A stretch of DNA of 64,000 bases from NCBI RefSeq assembly GCF_000325705.1, contig NC_019904.1, forward strand, positions 70,001 through 134,000, in the 5' to 3' direction. The notes below the pieces were generated by a model that was given only the letters and a program-made list of their open reading frames with translations, was not told the origin of the DNA and ran no database searches. Position 1 is the first letter of the stretch. The number at the start of each line of letters is the position of its first letter. The DNA is from Echinicola vietnamensis DSM 17526 (GTDB lineage: Bacteria > Bacteroidota > Bacteroidia > Cytophagales > Cyclobacteriaceae). Below are positions 17,885 through 25,814 of this stretch, in pieces. The position numbers and the translations under genes were made by a program.

Positions 17885-18934
17885 TTATGATGATTTTCCT
17901 CCTTCAGGAAAATGCACCCATCCCTGTGCCTTCAACTCCACTGCCGTTTCACTCTTGGTGACCATGAATTTACCGCTTTCCGCCTTGGTAATATGACCGA
18001 TAAAATGGACATCAGGATGCTTCTCCAGCTTTGAAAAGTCATTTTGGTCTATCGTGAACACCAACTCGTAATCTTCTCCTCCATTCAGTACGCAGGTAAT
18101 CGGATCGATATTGAACTCCACGGCGGTGTCGTAAGTCTGCTTGTCTATCGGCAACTTGTCTTCATAAATGGTTACGCCCACTTTTGATTGCTTACAGATA
18201 TGGAACAGCTCTGATGCCAACCCATCGGAAACATCCAACATGGCCGTGGGTACTACCCCAAGCTCCCGAAGTTCATGGATGATGTCCATCCGGGCATCCG
18301 GCTTCAGCTGTCTTCCCGTCACCAAAGTATACTTCTCCAGCTGGGGCTGCATGTTTGGATTGGCCATAAAGACCTCTTTCTCTCGTTCCAAAACCTGTAG
18401 GCCCATCAATGCTCCACCCAGATCACCGGTAACACAGACAATGTCATTTTCCTTGGCGCCTGAACGGTATACTTCCTTCCCTTTTTCCACTTCGCCAATG
18501 GCCGTAATGGAAATCACCAGCCCAGATCGGCTTGAAGTCGTATCTCCTCCCACGACGTCTATGTTATAGTGCTCGGCAGCAGCATTGATCCCTGCATAAA
18601 GTGCCTCCACTGCTTCCACGGCAAACCGATTGCTCAGGGCAATGCTCACTGTAATCTGCTTCGGAATGGCATTCATCGCGGCGATATCCGAAATATTCAC
18701 GGCTACCGCCTTAAAACCCAAATGGTGCAATGGCGCATAGGAAAGGTCAAAATGAACCCCTTCCAACAACAAATCCGTGGTCACCACTTTCACCTTATCA
18801 CCTGCATCCAACACCGCTGCGTCGTCTCCGATCCCTTTAAGGGTGTCTGCATGGCGAACTTTTATCTTTTCATGGAGCCGATCGATCAGCCCAAACTCTC
18901 CTATTTCTCCGATTTCTGTTCTCTTATCGCTCAT
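17885..18934 (-). CDS. thiL: Thiamine-monophosphate kinase
   Basis: 349 residues with the PurM/ThiL fold. GIGDDAAVLDAGDK binds ATP-Mg, followed by VVTTDLLLEGVHFD, the glycine-rich VVGGDTTSSRSG, VTGDLGGALMGLQVL and LDVSDGLASELFHI. It phosphorylates thiamine phosphate to thiamine diphosphate. No other thiamine genes are adjacent. ATG start (MSDKRTEIGEIGEFGLI). Confidence 0.94.
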   Translation of the reverse strand: MSDKRTEIGEIGEFGLIDRLHEKIKVRHADTLKGIGDDAAVLDAGDKVKVVTTDLLLEGVHFDLSYAPLHHLGFKAVAVNISDIAAMNAIPKQITVSIALSNRFAVEAVEALYAGINAAAEHYNIDVVGGDTTSSRSGLVISITAIGEVEKGKEVYRSGAKENDIVCVTGDLGGALMGLQVLEREKEVFMANPNMQPQLEKYTLVTGRQLKPDARMDIIHELRELGVVPTAMLDVSDGLASELFHICKQSKVGVTIYEDKLPIDKQTYDTAVEFNIDPITCVLNGGEDYELVFTIDQNDFSKLEKHPDVHFIGHITKAESGKFMVTKSETAVELKAQGWVHFPEGGKSS

Positions 18935-19001
18935 AAATGGTTATCTCAATTATTATCTTTTTCTTTTTGTCGTTTGCCCTGATCCTGCGCCAAGGTTCGC
19001 G

Positions 19002-19406
19002 CTACTTAACATCATCTTGGCACAACTCCACCAACACACCATTTGTGCTGCGGGGATGCAAAAATACAACTAATTTATGATCCGCCCCTTTTTTTGGGAC
19101 ATCATTGAGTATTTCAAAGCCCGCTTTTTTTAGCCTGTCCATCTCTGCATAAATATCATCCACCGCAAAGGCCACATGATGCACCCCTTCAGCCCTTTTG
19201 TCAATAAATTTAGCAATCGGACTGTCAGGGGCAGTCGCCTCGAGCAGTTCGATCTTGACATCTCCCACTTGAAAAAATGAAGTCAATACTCCCTCGTCTT
19301 CCACACGCTCCTCTTTGTAAGCTTCTTTTCCAAACAGCCTGGAAAACAACTCATTGGATTTTTTAAGGTCCTTTACCGCTATTCCCAAATGTTCGATTTT
19401 TCTCAT
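19002..19406 (-). CDS. mce: Methylmalonyl-CoA epimerase
   Basis: 134 residues, the normal size of this vicinal oxygen chelate enzyme. It starts at the ATG at 19406 (MRKIEHLGIAV), which matches the family start; the open frame continues to 19472 with unrelated residues. Metal ligands are His in IEHLGIAV, HHVAFAVDDI and the late Glu in NGVLVELCQ. It interconverts R- and S-methylmalonyl-CoA between propionyl-CoA carboxylase and methylmalonyl-CoA mutase. A carboxylase beta subunit that may belong to the same route is at 37.4-39.0 kb. Confidence 0.93.
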   Translation of the reverse strand: MRKIEHLGIAVKDLKKSNELFSRLFGKEAYKEERVEDEGVLTSFFQVGDVKIELLEATAPDSPIAKFIDKRAEGVHHVAFAVDDIYAEMDRLKKAGFEILNDVPKKGADHKLVVFLHPRSTNGVLVELCQDDVK

Positions 19407-19597
19407 GGCTGAATTTTCTGTATTTTTGTATGTGGAATTAATTATAAGGTAAGTATGTTTGTAACAAAGCACCTACCAACTTAATTAAAAATTTAACCTT
19501 TAGGGCCTAAAAAGGGAAAGGTTTTATCCTTGGGGCAAATAAAACGGGTTATCTTAAATACTAAAATCGACATTTAATAAACAAAACATTAAGCAAT

Positions 19598-19924
19598 ATG
19601 ATCATCGTTTCAGACCAAGCGAAAGAGCGGATTAAAGAGTTGAGACAGGAAGAGGGCCGAAAGGAAAGCGAAAACATCCGGGTATCTGTCAAAGGCGGTG
19701 GCTGCTCTGGACTCATGTACGACCTGGGTTTTGATGAAAGCATCACCGACAGTGATCAGGTATTTGAGGACAAAGGCGTCAAGATTGTCGTGGACAAAAA
19801 GAGCCTGCTCTATTTGGCCGGCACCACCTTGGAGTTTTCTGATGGCCTGAACGGCAAAGGCTTTCAGTTTGTAAACCCCAATGCCTCCAGAACCTGCGGC
19901 TGCGGAGAAAGTTTCTCGATCTAG
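19598..19924 (+). CDS. A-type iron-sulfur carrier protein (IscA/SufA/ErpA family)
   Basis: 108 residues. All three cluster-binding Cys are present: Cys36 in GGGCSGLMYDL and the pair Cys100/Cys102 in TCGCGESF. It delivers or assembles Fe-S clusters in the cytoplasm. ATG start (MIIVSDQAKERI). A paralogue at 31.6 kb lacks the Cys pair. It stands alone, with a strong terminator after it. Confidence 0.92.
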   Translation: MIIVSDQAKERIKELRQEEGRKESENIRVSVKGGGCSGLMYDLGFDESITDSDQVFEDKGVKIVVDKKSLLYLAGTTLEFSDGLNGKGFQFVNPNASRTCGCGESFSI

Positions 19925-19983
19925 GCAAAAAAGTATGTGCTCTATATTAATACTGGAGCAGAAAAAAGCTTTTTATTTCACCA

Positions 19984-20013
19984 AAAAGACCGGTTTCTTC
20001 CGGTCTTTTTTTT
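19984..20013 (+). terminator. Terminator of the A-type carrier gene
   Basis: GACCGG and CCGGTC, extended by A:T pairs, close a 6-base loop; eight T follow on the plus strand. Confidence 0.85.
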
Positions 20014-20135
20014 GCTCCATTGATCCAAAAAACCAACCCAGGAGGGATCAGCACTGGTGATTTGTTTCCTGTTTTACCCGGTGTATGCATCAAACAGCCT
20101 CAAGGGACCATAGTTGGTCACTGCGGCATGAATAC

Positions 20136-20166
20136 GCCCATGGCGTCCCGGGCTGAAGCCATGGGC
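20136..20166. repeat. Perfect 9-bp inverted repeat upstream of gcvT
   Basis: GCCCATGGC and GCCATGGGC are separated by 13 bases. No T run follows, so it is not a standard terminator. It could be a protein site or part of a dispersed palindromic repeat. Confidence 0.6.
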
Positions 20167-20214
20167 CCCGCCCTCTTTTTCCCAAGGCCATTCGCTATGT
20201 TTCCGGGCTTTTAC

Positions 20215-20222
20215 TACCTTTG
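20215..20222 (+). promoter_or_regulatory. Candidate gcvT -7 element
   Basis: TACCTTTG fits TAnnTTTG exactly, 26 bases before the gcvT ATG. No good -33 TTTG is found at the usual distance, so confidence is limited. bioF has the identical octamer. Confidence 0.4.
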
Positions 20223-20248
20223 CCAAAACTGAAATTAAACCCGGATAT

Positions 20249-21343
20249 ATGGAAAATACGATTAAAAAAATTGCGCTGAACGACAAGCACATTGAACTGG
20301 GCGGAAAGATGGTGCCATTTGCAGGATATCATATGCCTGTGCGCTATTCTTCCGACAAAGAAGAACATAATACCGTCCGTAATGGCGTGGGGGTCTTTGA
20401 TGTGTCCCACATGGGAGAATTTATGGTCACCGGTCCCCATGCGCTGGCGCTGATCCAAAAAGTCACTTCCAATGATGCTGCCAAACTGGTCATTGGCCAG
20501 GCGCAATACTCTTGCCTTCCCAACGAAACAGGAGGAATCGTGGATGACCTGCTCGTGTACAAAATGGACGAAGAAAAGTACCTGCTTGTGGTCAATGCTT
20601 CCAATATCGAAAAGGACTGGAACTGGATCAACCAACACAATGACATGGGCGCAGCATTGGAAAACATCTCCGATGAGATGTCCCTCTTTGCCGTCCAAGG
20701 TCCCAAGGCCGTCGAAACACTCCAAAAAGTGACTCCTGTAAACCTCGACGAGGTGAAGTTTTACCATTTTACCGTTGGGGAATTTGCAGGCAAAAAAGAC
20801 GTGATCATCTCTGGCACTGGATATACTGGCGCTGGCGGATTTGAAATATATGTCAAAAACGAAGATGCGTTGGACGTATGGAATGCCATCTTCGAAGCAG
20901 GTGAAGCCGCAGGCATCAAGCCCATCGGCCTGGGAGCCCGCGACACTTTGCGCATGGAAATGGGCTATTGCCTTTATGGCAATGACATCGACGACACCAC
21001 TTCTCCTTTGGAAGCGGGGCTCGGATGGATCACCAAGTTTACCAAGGATTTCATCAACAGCGAAAACCTGAAAAAACAAAAAGAAGAAGGTGTCACCAGG
21101 AAGTTGGTAGGCTTTAAATTTAAGGACAAAGGCATTCCCAGGGCCCACTATCCCATTGTCAATGAAGCTGGCAAGCAAATCGGTGAAGTAACGTCCGGCA
21201 CCATGTCGCCCAGTATGAACATCGGCATCGGTTTGGGTTATGTGGAAAAAGCTTATGCCAAACCGGGAACGGAAATTGCCATCACCGTAAGAAATAAAAA
21301 CTTGGCAGCTGTAGTAGAAAAGCTGCCGTTGCTTAAAAAATAA
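20249..21343 (+). CDS. gcvT: Glycine cleavage system T protein (aminomethyltransferase)
   Basis: 364 residues. Family motifs include [16 protein letters not shown] near the start, [12 protein letters not shown] (catalytic-region Asp), [20 protein letters not shown] and the C-terminal barrel with [12 protein letters not shown]. It transfers the methylene carbon from lipoylated GcvH to tetrahydrofolate, releasing ammonia. gcvH and gcvP are not in this window. A 394-codon antisense frame over it is a shadow. A long inverted repeat with a T run ends the transcript. Confidence 0.95.
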   Translation: MENTIKKIALNDKHIELGGKMVPFAGYHMPVRYSSDKEEHNTVRNGVGVFDVSHMGEFMVTGPHALALIQKVTSNDAAKLVIGQAQYSCLPNETGGIVDDLLVYKMDEEKYLLVVNASNIEKDWNWINQHNDMGAALENISDEMSLFAVQGPKAVETLQKVTPVNLDEVKFYHFTVGEFAGKKDVIISGTGYTGAGGFEIYVKNEDALDVWNAIFEAGEAAGIKPIGLGARDTLRMEMGYCLYGNDIDDTTSPLEAGLGWITKFTKDFINSENLKKQKEEGVTRKLVGFKFKDKGIPRAHYPIVNEAGKQIGEVTSGTMSPSMNIGIGLGYVEKAYAKPGTEIAITVRNKNLAAVVEKLPLLKK

Positions 21344-21361
21344 CGTATACATCATCAAACG

Positions 21362-21473
21362 AAGGCTGTCGCAACACATTGAACGCGTCCTCTTGATCTG
21401 CCGCAGTATGGAAGTGACCCAGAGGTATCTTCTCGTAATGATCGCAATGACGCCGACTTGTTGGGACAGCCTT
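21362..21473. repeat. MITE-like or terminator-like inverted repeat (112 bp)
   Basis: 15-base arms AAGGCTGTCGCAACA (21362-21376) and TGTTGGGACAGCCTT (21459-21473) match with one mismatch and enclose about 82 bases. Six T follow, so it can end gcvT transcription. The interior carries CGCAATGACG, a motif of dispersed intergenic repeats in other genomes (from memory). There is no coding capacity. Confidence 0.55.
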
Positions 21474-21484
21474 TTTTAAATAAA

Positions 21485-22198
21485 ATGAACAAAATAGAAG
21501 TTTGCCTAAGCCCTGAGCTGATCCATCTTCATGACCTTCATGGTAAAATCGTGGTGGTCGTGGATATTTTCCGTGCTACCTCCACCATGGTCACAGGACT
21601 GGCCAACAAGGTCACCTCCATCACCCCTGTCGCGGGATTGGAAGCATGTCGAACCATGAAATCCAAAGGATATATCATCGCCGGTGAACGAAACGGGCAA
21701 ACGGCTGAAGGGTTCGAATTGGGAAACTCCCCGCTAAGCTACCTTAACAACGGCTTTGAAGGCAAGAAAATAGCGGTCACCACCACCAATGGCACCCTCA
21801 CCATTGAAAAATCCAAAGCAACAGCCGATGAGGTTTTAATAGGAGCCTTTCTAAATCTCCAAGCCACCGCCACTTACTTGGCCCAACAAAACAAAGATGT
21901 GGTCATCCACTGTGCCGGCTGGAAAGGGATGTTTAACCTCGAAGACTCGCTTTATGCGGGTGCTTTGGTAAGTGTGCTCGATGGCCAATTTGAATATGAC
22001 TGTGATGGTGCGATCGCTATGAAAGCGCTTTTTGAACAGCACAAAGATGACCTCAAAGGTTTTCTAAGCCAAGCCTCACACGCCAAAAGGCTCCAAAACC
22101 ACAACATCGAGGCAGATATTGACTTTTGTTTGACCATGGATGAATTTAACTTTATCGGCAAACTCCAAGGAGAAGAACTCGTGAAGGTAGCCTTGTAG
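21485..22198 (+). CDS. comB: 2-phosphosulfolactate phosphatase family protein
   Basis: 237 residues with the ComB fold: VVVVDIFRATSTMV near the start, IAGERNGQ, GFELGNSPL, TTTNGTL and HCAGWKG. ComB removes phosphate from 2-phosphosulfolactate in coenzyme M synthesis in archaea; in bacteria without coenzyme M its role is unclear. The ATG at 21485 is preferred over a TTG frame opening at 21458, since MNKIEVCLSP is the natural start and the earlier part lies in the inverted repeat. It is followed after about 190 bases by bioF. Confidence 0.88.
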   Translation: MNKIEVCLSPELIHLHDLHGKIVVVVDIFRATSTMVTGLANKVTSITPVAGLEACRTMKSKGYIIAGERNGQTAEGFELGNSPLSYLNNGFEGKKIAVTTTNGTLTIEKSKATADEVLIGAFLNLQATATYLAQQNKDVVIHCAGWKGMFNLEDSLYAGALVSVLDGQFEYDCDGAIAMKALFEQHKDDLKGFLSQASHAKRLQNHNIEADIDFCLTMDEFNFIGKLQGEELVKVAL

Positions 22199-22284
22199 GC
22201 GCGGCAATACTGGCCCATGGCTACAAAAACCGGCCCTAACCAGGATAAACGTGGCGCAGTTTCGGTTCCTTCGCTTCAATTCTA

Positions 22285-22322
22285 AAGCAGCGTCAACCCT
22301 TTCTTTCCCCAGGGCGCTGCTT
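22285..22322. repeat. Hairpin between comB and bioF
   Basis: AAGCAGCG pairs with CGCTGCTT and, after a 4-base bulge, CCCT with AGGG. No T run follows. It lies about 30 bases upstream of the bioF promoter -33 element and may be an operator or a weak terminator. Confidence 0.45.
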
Positions 22323-22353
22323 GCCGCTAATGCTTCGACTTGACATCAGATAC

Positions 22354-22384
22354 TTGCTCCTTGCTACTTTTCAATTTACCTTTG
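22354..22384 (+). promoter_or_regulatory. Candidate bioF promoter
   Basis: TTG (22354-22356), a 20-base spacer, then TACCTTTG (22377-22384), an exact TAnnTTTG. The predicted start point, about 4 bases past the octamer, is near 22388, only about 3 bases before the bioF ATG at 22391. The mRNA would be leaderless or nearly so. Confidence 0.5.
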
Positions 22385-22390
22385 TGCCCC

Positions 22391-23512
22391 ATGGAAAAGC
22401 ATCGCCAATTTATCCGGGCCAAACTGGAGCAAGTAGCCGCCTCCAATAGACTGAGGACGCTGAAGAACCCGCCCATGGGAAACATCGATTTCTTTTCCAA
22501 CGACTACCTAGGTTACGCTACCAAAGGGTTCCTAAAACAAGCCACCAACCCCGCATATGATGCTGCATGGACTGGAGCGACCGGCTCCAGGCTGATCAGC
22601 GGAAACCACCCCGAAATGGAACAGCTGGAGCGGGACGTTGCGAAATTCATGGATTGTCCGGCAGCATTGCTGTACAATTCCGGTTATATGGCAAATACGG
22701 GATTGCTTTCCGCCCTGGGTGACAAAGACAGCATTTTCCTGTTTGATGAACATGTCCATGCCAGCATCAAGGAAGGCATGCGGTTGGGCTTTGGTCAGAA
22801 AGCAGCCTTTAAGCATCATGACCTTGAAGACCTGGAAAGGAAACTCACCCATCACGATCAAAAAGGAAAGAGGCTCTTTGTCCTTACAGAAGGGCTCTTC
22901 TCCATGCACGGAGACATCCCCGATGTGGGCAAACTCCTTGGGATTTGCGAAAAACACGGTGCCGCATTGATCATTGATGAAGCACATGCTTTGGGTACCT
23001 TGGGCAAGGAGAAAAAGGGCGTTTCGCATGAATTCTCCCGACACCCCAACCTTTTGGCCAGGATCATTACGTTTGGCAAGGCCGCCGGTGGACACGGAGC
23101 AATGGTGTTAGGCAATGAAGACCTAAGGAGCTTCCTGGTCAATTTCAGCAGGGCTTTCATCTATACCACCGCCCCTTCCCGGGATCAGGTACGCAGTATT
23201 GATGCCGCCATGAAACTTATGGCTGCCAAGGTGAACTTTGAAGCAATGGACAGGGCTGTGGCCACATTTCTGGAAACGGTTCCTTCCTCTTCAACAGGCT
23301 TTTCAAAAAACATAAGTCCTATCCAGTATTGGCGATGTGCTGACGTGCCCCTGCTCAAAGAGAAAGTCAATCAACTACAACAGTCAGGCATCAACTGCTA
23401 TCCGATTCTTTCTCCTACCGTCAAAAAAGGAGAGGAAAGGATCAGGATCGTATTGCATGCTTTCAATACACCCGAAGAAATCAAAAAATTGATCAATATA
23501 CTCCATGCATAA
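22391..23512 (+). CDS. bioF: 8-amino-7-oxononanoate synthase (alpha-oxoamine synthase)
   Basis: 373 residues. Motifs: FFSNDYLGYA, GATGSRLISGNHPEME, YNSGYMANTG, FDEHVHASIKEG, IIDEAHALGTLG, and the PLP-lysine region ITFGKAAGGHGAMVLG. It condenses pimeloyl-ACP or -CoA with alanine in biotin synthesis. The ATG at 22391 is chosen because the frame upstream overlaps the promoter. Its stop overlaps the possible bioD start. Other alpha-oxoamine synthases (serine palmitoyltransferase, cysteate acyltransferase) look similar, but the following bioD supports BioF. Confidence 0.9.
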   Translation: MEKHRQFIRAKLEQVAASNRLRTLKNPPMGNIDFFSNDYLGYATKGFLKQATNPAYDAAWTGATGSRLISGNHPEMEQLERDVAKFMDCPAALLYNSGYMANTGLLSALGDKDSIFLFDEHVHASIKEGMRLGFGQKAAFKHHDLEDLERKLTHHDQKGKRLFVLTEGLFSMHGDIPDVGKLLGICEKHGAALIIDEAHALGTLGKEKKGVSHEFSRHPNLLARIITFGKAAGGHGAMVLGNEDLRSFLVNFSRAFIYTTAPSRDQVRSIDAAMKLMAAKVNFEAMDRAVATFLETVPSSSTGFSKNISPIQYWRCADVPLLKEKVNQLQQSGINCYPILSPTVKKGEERIRIVLHAFNTPEEIKKLINILHA

Positions 23513-23513
23513 A

Positions 23514-24107
23514 ATGAAGGATAAGGTTTTTGTAACTGGCATTGGCACGGGGATCGGCAAGACCGTATGTGCGGCATCCCTATGCAAAACCTTTGGCCAT
23601 ACCTATTGGAAACCGGTACAGTGTGGTGATCTGGATCAGTCGGACGCCATGTTCGTAAAGCAGCACAGTCCACAAACAGACGTACTGCCCGAAGCCTATC
23701 GGCTCAAAACACCCCAGTCCCCACATTGGGCTGCCGAAATAGAAAATACCACCATCCAATTGACCAGCCAACTGATCCCTGACCGTCCCAAGTGCTGTGT
23801 AGAGGGGGCTGGTGGGCTGATGGTTCCCTTAAATGATGAAGAAACCTTTCTGGACTTTCTCCTTTCAAGTGGACTCCACCCCGTAATCGTCATTAGGCAC
23901 TACCTCGGCAGCATAAACCACAGCCTTCTTACCTTGGAGACCTTGAAGCAAGCAGGCATTACGGACTTCACCATTATCTGGAACGGACCGGAAAACACCG
24001 CTTCTGAAAGTGCCATCCTCAAACGATTTACGCCTGCCGCGCAATTCCGCATGCCGGAATGGAACGACCAACAAAGTGGGCTTCCGTTATTAAATCCATT
24101 GGACTAA
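23514..24107 (+). CDS. bioD: Dethiobiotin synthetase
   Basis: 197 residues. The P-loop VTGIGTGIGKT is near the start; WKPVQCGD and EGAGGLMVPL are typical BioD motifs. It closes the ureido ring of dethiobiotin using ATP and CO2. Two starts are possible: ATG at 23514 (MKDKVF) or an in-frame ATG at 23505 that overlaps the bioF stop. Either way it is coupled to bioF. The following ketosynthase gene is 23 bases downstream. Confidence 0.92.
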   Translation: MKDKVFVTGIGTGIGKTVCAASLCKTFGHTYWKPVQCGDLDQSDAMFVKQHSPQTDVLPEAYRLKTPQSPHWAAEIENTTIQLTSQLIPDRPKCCVEGAGGLMVPLNDEETFLDFLLSSGLHPVIVIRHYLGSINHSLLTLETLKQAGITDFTIIWNGPENTASESAILKRFTPAAQFRMPEWNDQQSGLPLLNPLD

Positions 24108-24130
24108 CACCTTAACTCGACACTATTTAA

Positions 24131-25264
24131 ATGGGCAATTTTCACATCAGCATTACCAAGGCAATGGGAATCAATCCGCTTGGATTTCATAGCGCTGAAG
24201 AAAAAGATCGCTACAGCTCCTCCCACCACGCACTGGATCAAAGCGAACGGGGCGACTGGAAAGGCAGTATCCCTGATGAAATATGGAGGGAAATCAATGG
24301 GTATATTCATGCATTGGGGCACAAACCAGAGCGTTTTCCGGAGGAAGCGAAGTTACTTTCTTACCTTATCCGGCACATGCACCTCCACCCCCAAGAGAAG
24401 CAAATGATCAATGCCGCCACTTCCAGGGGAAGCATTGATTTCCTCAGCCGCATGCAAGTGGACCACCACATGCTACCGGTTTACACTTCTCCCCATTCCA
24501 CACTTGGCTTTCCCAGCAGCTGGCCGGCCCTCCTGCATGAAGAGGAAGCACCTTTGTTTTTTCAATCGTCCACCTGCAGCAGCTTTGGGCTCACGTTACA
24601 AAACGCCTTTGCATGGCTCAAAAGTGGCTTGGCGGATACTTTCATTGCGGCAGCAGTAGAATGCCCCACGGCTCCACTGACCATTGACCAAATGAAGGCT
24701 ATTCGCATATACGCCCAAGACGAAGCTGTAGCTTACCCCTGCCAATCCATGGATTTCCAAAAAGACCAGAACACCATGGTCCTCGGCGAAGGTGCCTATG
24801 CCTTCCAGCTGGAACAACATAGCCCCAAAAGCCTGGCCTACCTCAAAGGCGTGGGATCTGCCATGGAAAAAATCCACCATAGCACCGAACTTTCCCAAAC
24901 AGGAGATTGCATCGTTTCGGCTTCAAAGGATGCTTTTAAAAATTTCCCCAAAGAAAATATCGACCTGATCATCGGACATTTTCCAGGTACAAAACTGGGA
25001 GATTTAGCAGAAAAAACGGCCTACGAAAGCATATTTGGCGAGGTCCCTTATACGCTTTCAAATAAATGGAAGATCGGACACTCCTTGGGGGCCAGCCTGG
25101 CGGCCAATCTGGACTTGGCCATTCATATCCTTCAGCATCAGGAGCTGCCCAAACTACCTGCATACATCCAACAAAACACACCTCCTCCCACCACCATAAA
25201 AAACATTCTGATCACAGCTCTAGGGTTCGGCGGACAGGCCATCTGTGCGGTCGTGGGAAAGTAA
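24131..25264 (+). CDS. Divergent beta-ketoacyl synthase-like protein in the biotin operon
   Basis: 377 residues, thiolase fold, shorter than FabF/FabB (about 410). The active-site Cys is Cys149 in SSTCSSFG. The C-terminal His in KIGHSLGASLAANLDLA (His317) is kept. The first catalytic His (HGTGT in FabF) is not: here the sequence is GHFPGTKLGD, with Pro285 in that place and a His two residues earlier. FabF gatekeeper motifs are not obvious. Cotranscribed with bioF and bioD, it may make or extend a pimeloyl precursor, as the unrelated BioZ does elsewhere; this is inference. Decarboxylation-only or structural roles are alternatives. Confidence 0.78.
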   Translation: MGNFHISITKAMGINPLGFHSAEEKDRYSSSHHALDQSERGDWKGSIPDEIWREINGYIHALGHKPERFPEEAKLLSYLIRHMHLHPQEKQMINAATSRGSIDFLSRMQVDHHMLPVYTSPHSTLGFPSSWPALLHEEEAPLFFQSSTCSSFGLTLQNAFAWLKSGLADTFIAAAVECPTAPLTIDQMKAIRIYAQDEAVAYPCQSMDFQKDQNTMVLGEGAYAFQLEQHSPKSLAYLKGVGSAMEKIHHSTELSQTGDCIVSASKDAFKNFPKENIDLIIGHFPGTKLGDLAEKTAYESIFGEVPYTLSNKWKIGHSLGASLAANLDLAIHILQHQELPKLPAYIQQNTPPPTTIKNILITALGFGGQAICAVVGK

Positions 25265-25388
25265 GCGGTATGGAGTATGCATTTAGGCAGGATCATGAGC
25301 CGTGAGCGTGACGCAAACGTTAAGTTCGATACCTTTACCCGAAATCCTCGCACCTTGCCACCTCCCACAGGCCCAAGACGATGGCTCA

Positions 25389-25715
25389 CTACTTCAGTTT
25401 ATCGTTGTTCCTGTGGCGGTCCTTGTCCCGGATATTTTTCTTTTCGAAGTTCTTTTCCAAGGCCTTGGTGAGGTCCACGCCTGTTTGATTGGCCAGACAC
25501 ATCAGCACCCATAGGACATCGGCCATTTCATCACCAAGATCCTTGTCCTTATCACTTTCTTTGAAAGATTGCTCTCCGTATTTTCTTGCCATGATCCTGG
25601 CCAACTCCCCTACTTCTTCGGTGAGGATAGCCATGTTGGTCAGCTCATTAAAATACCGGACTCCGACGGTCTTGATCCAATCGTCTACTTGCGCTTGTGC
25701 TTCTTCTATTGTCAT
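25389..25715 (-). CDS. MazG-like nucleotide pyrophosphohydrolase
   Basis: 108 residues, all-alpha NTP-PPase. The metal-binding EEVGELARIMARKYGE (about 33-48) and LGDEMADVLWVLMCLAN (about 61-77) form the EExxE...ExxD signature. It hydrolyses (d)NTPs to monophosphates as house-cleaning. The tail is unusually charged (KKNIRDKDRHRNNDKLK). It is convergent with the biotin operon. Confidence 0.88.
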   Translation of the reverse strand: MTIEEAQAQVDDWIKTVGVRYFNELTNMAILTEEVGELARIMARKYGEQSFKESDKDKDLGDEMADVLWVLMCLANQTGVDLTKALEKNFEKKNIRDKDRHRNNDKLK

Positions 25716-25814
25716 TGCTTGTTTTTGATTATGACGTTTTTTTTTCGTCTTTGGGCAGGTTACATTTTACATTCCATTGCCAACTCAGCCCAACATATGG
25801 ATTTATCTCCGGTG

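Noticed and set aside
20195-21379. 394-codon antisense frame over gcvT
   Set aside because: gcvT on the plus strand has all family motifs; the antisense protein is Phe/His-rich without recognisable structure.
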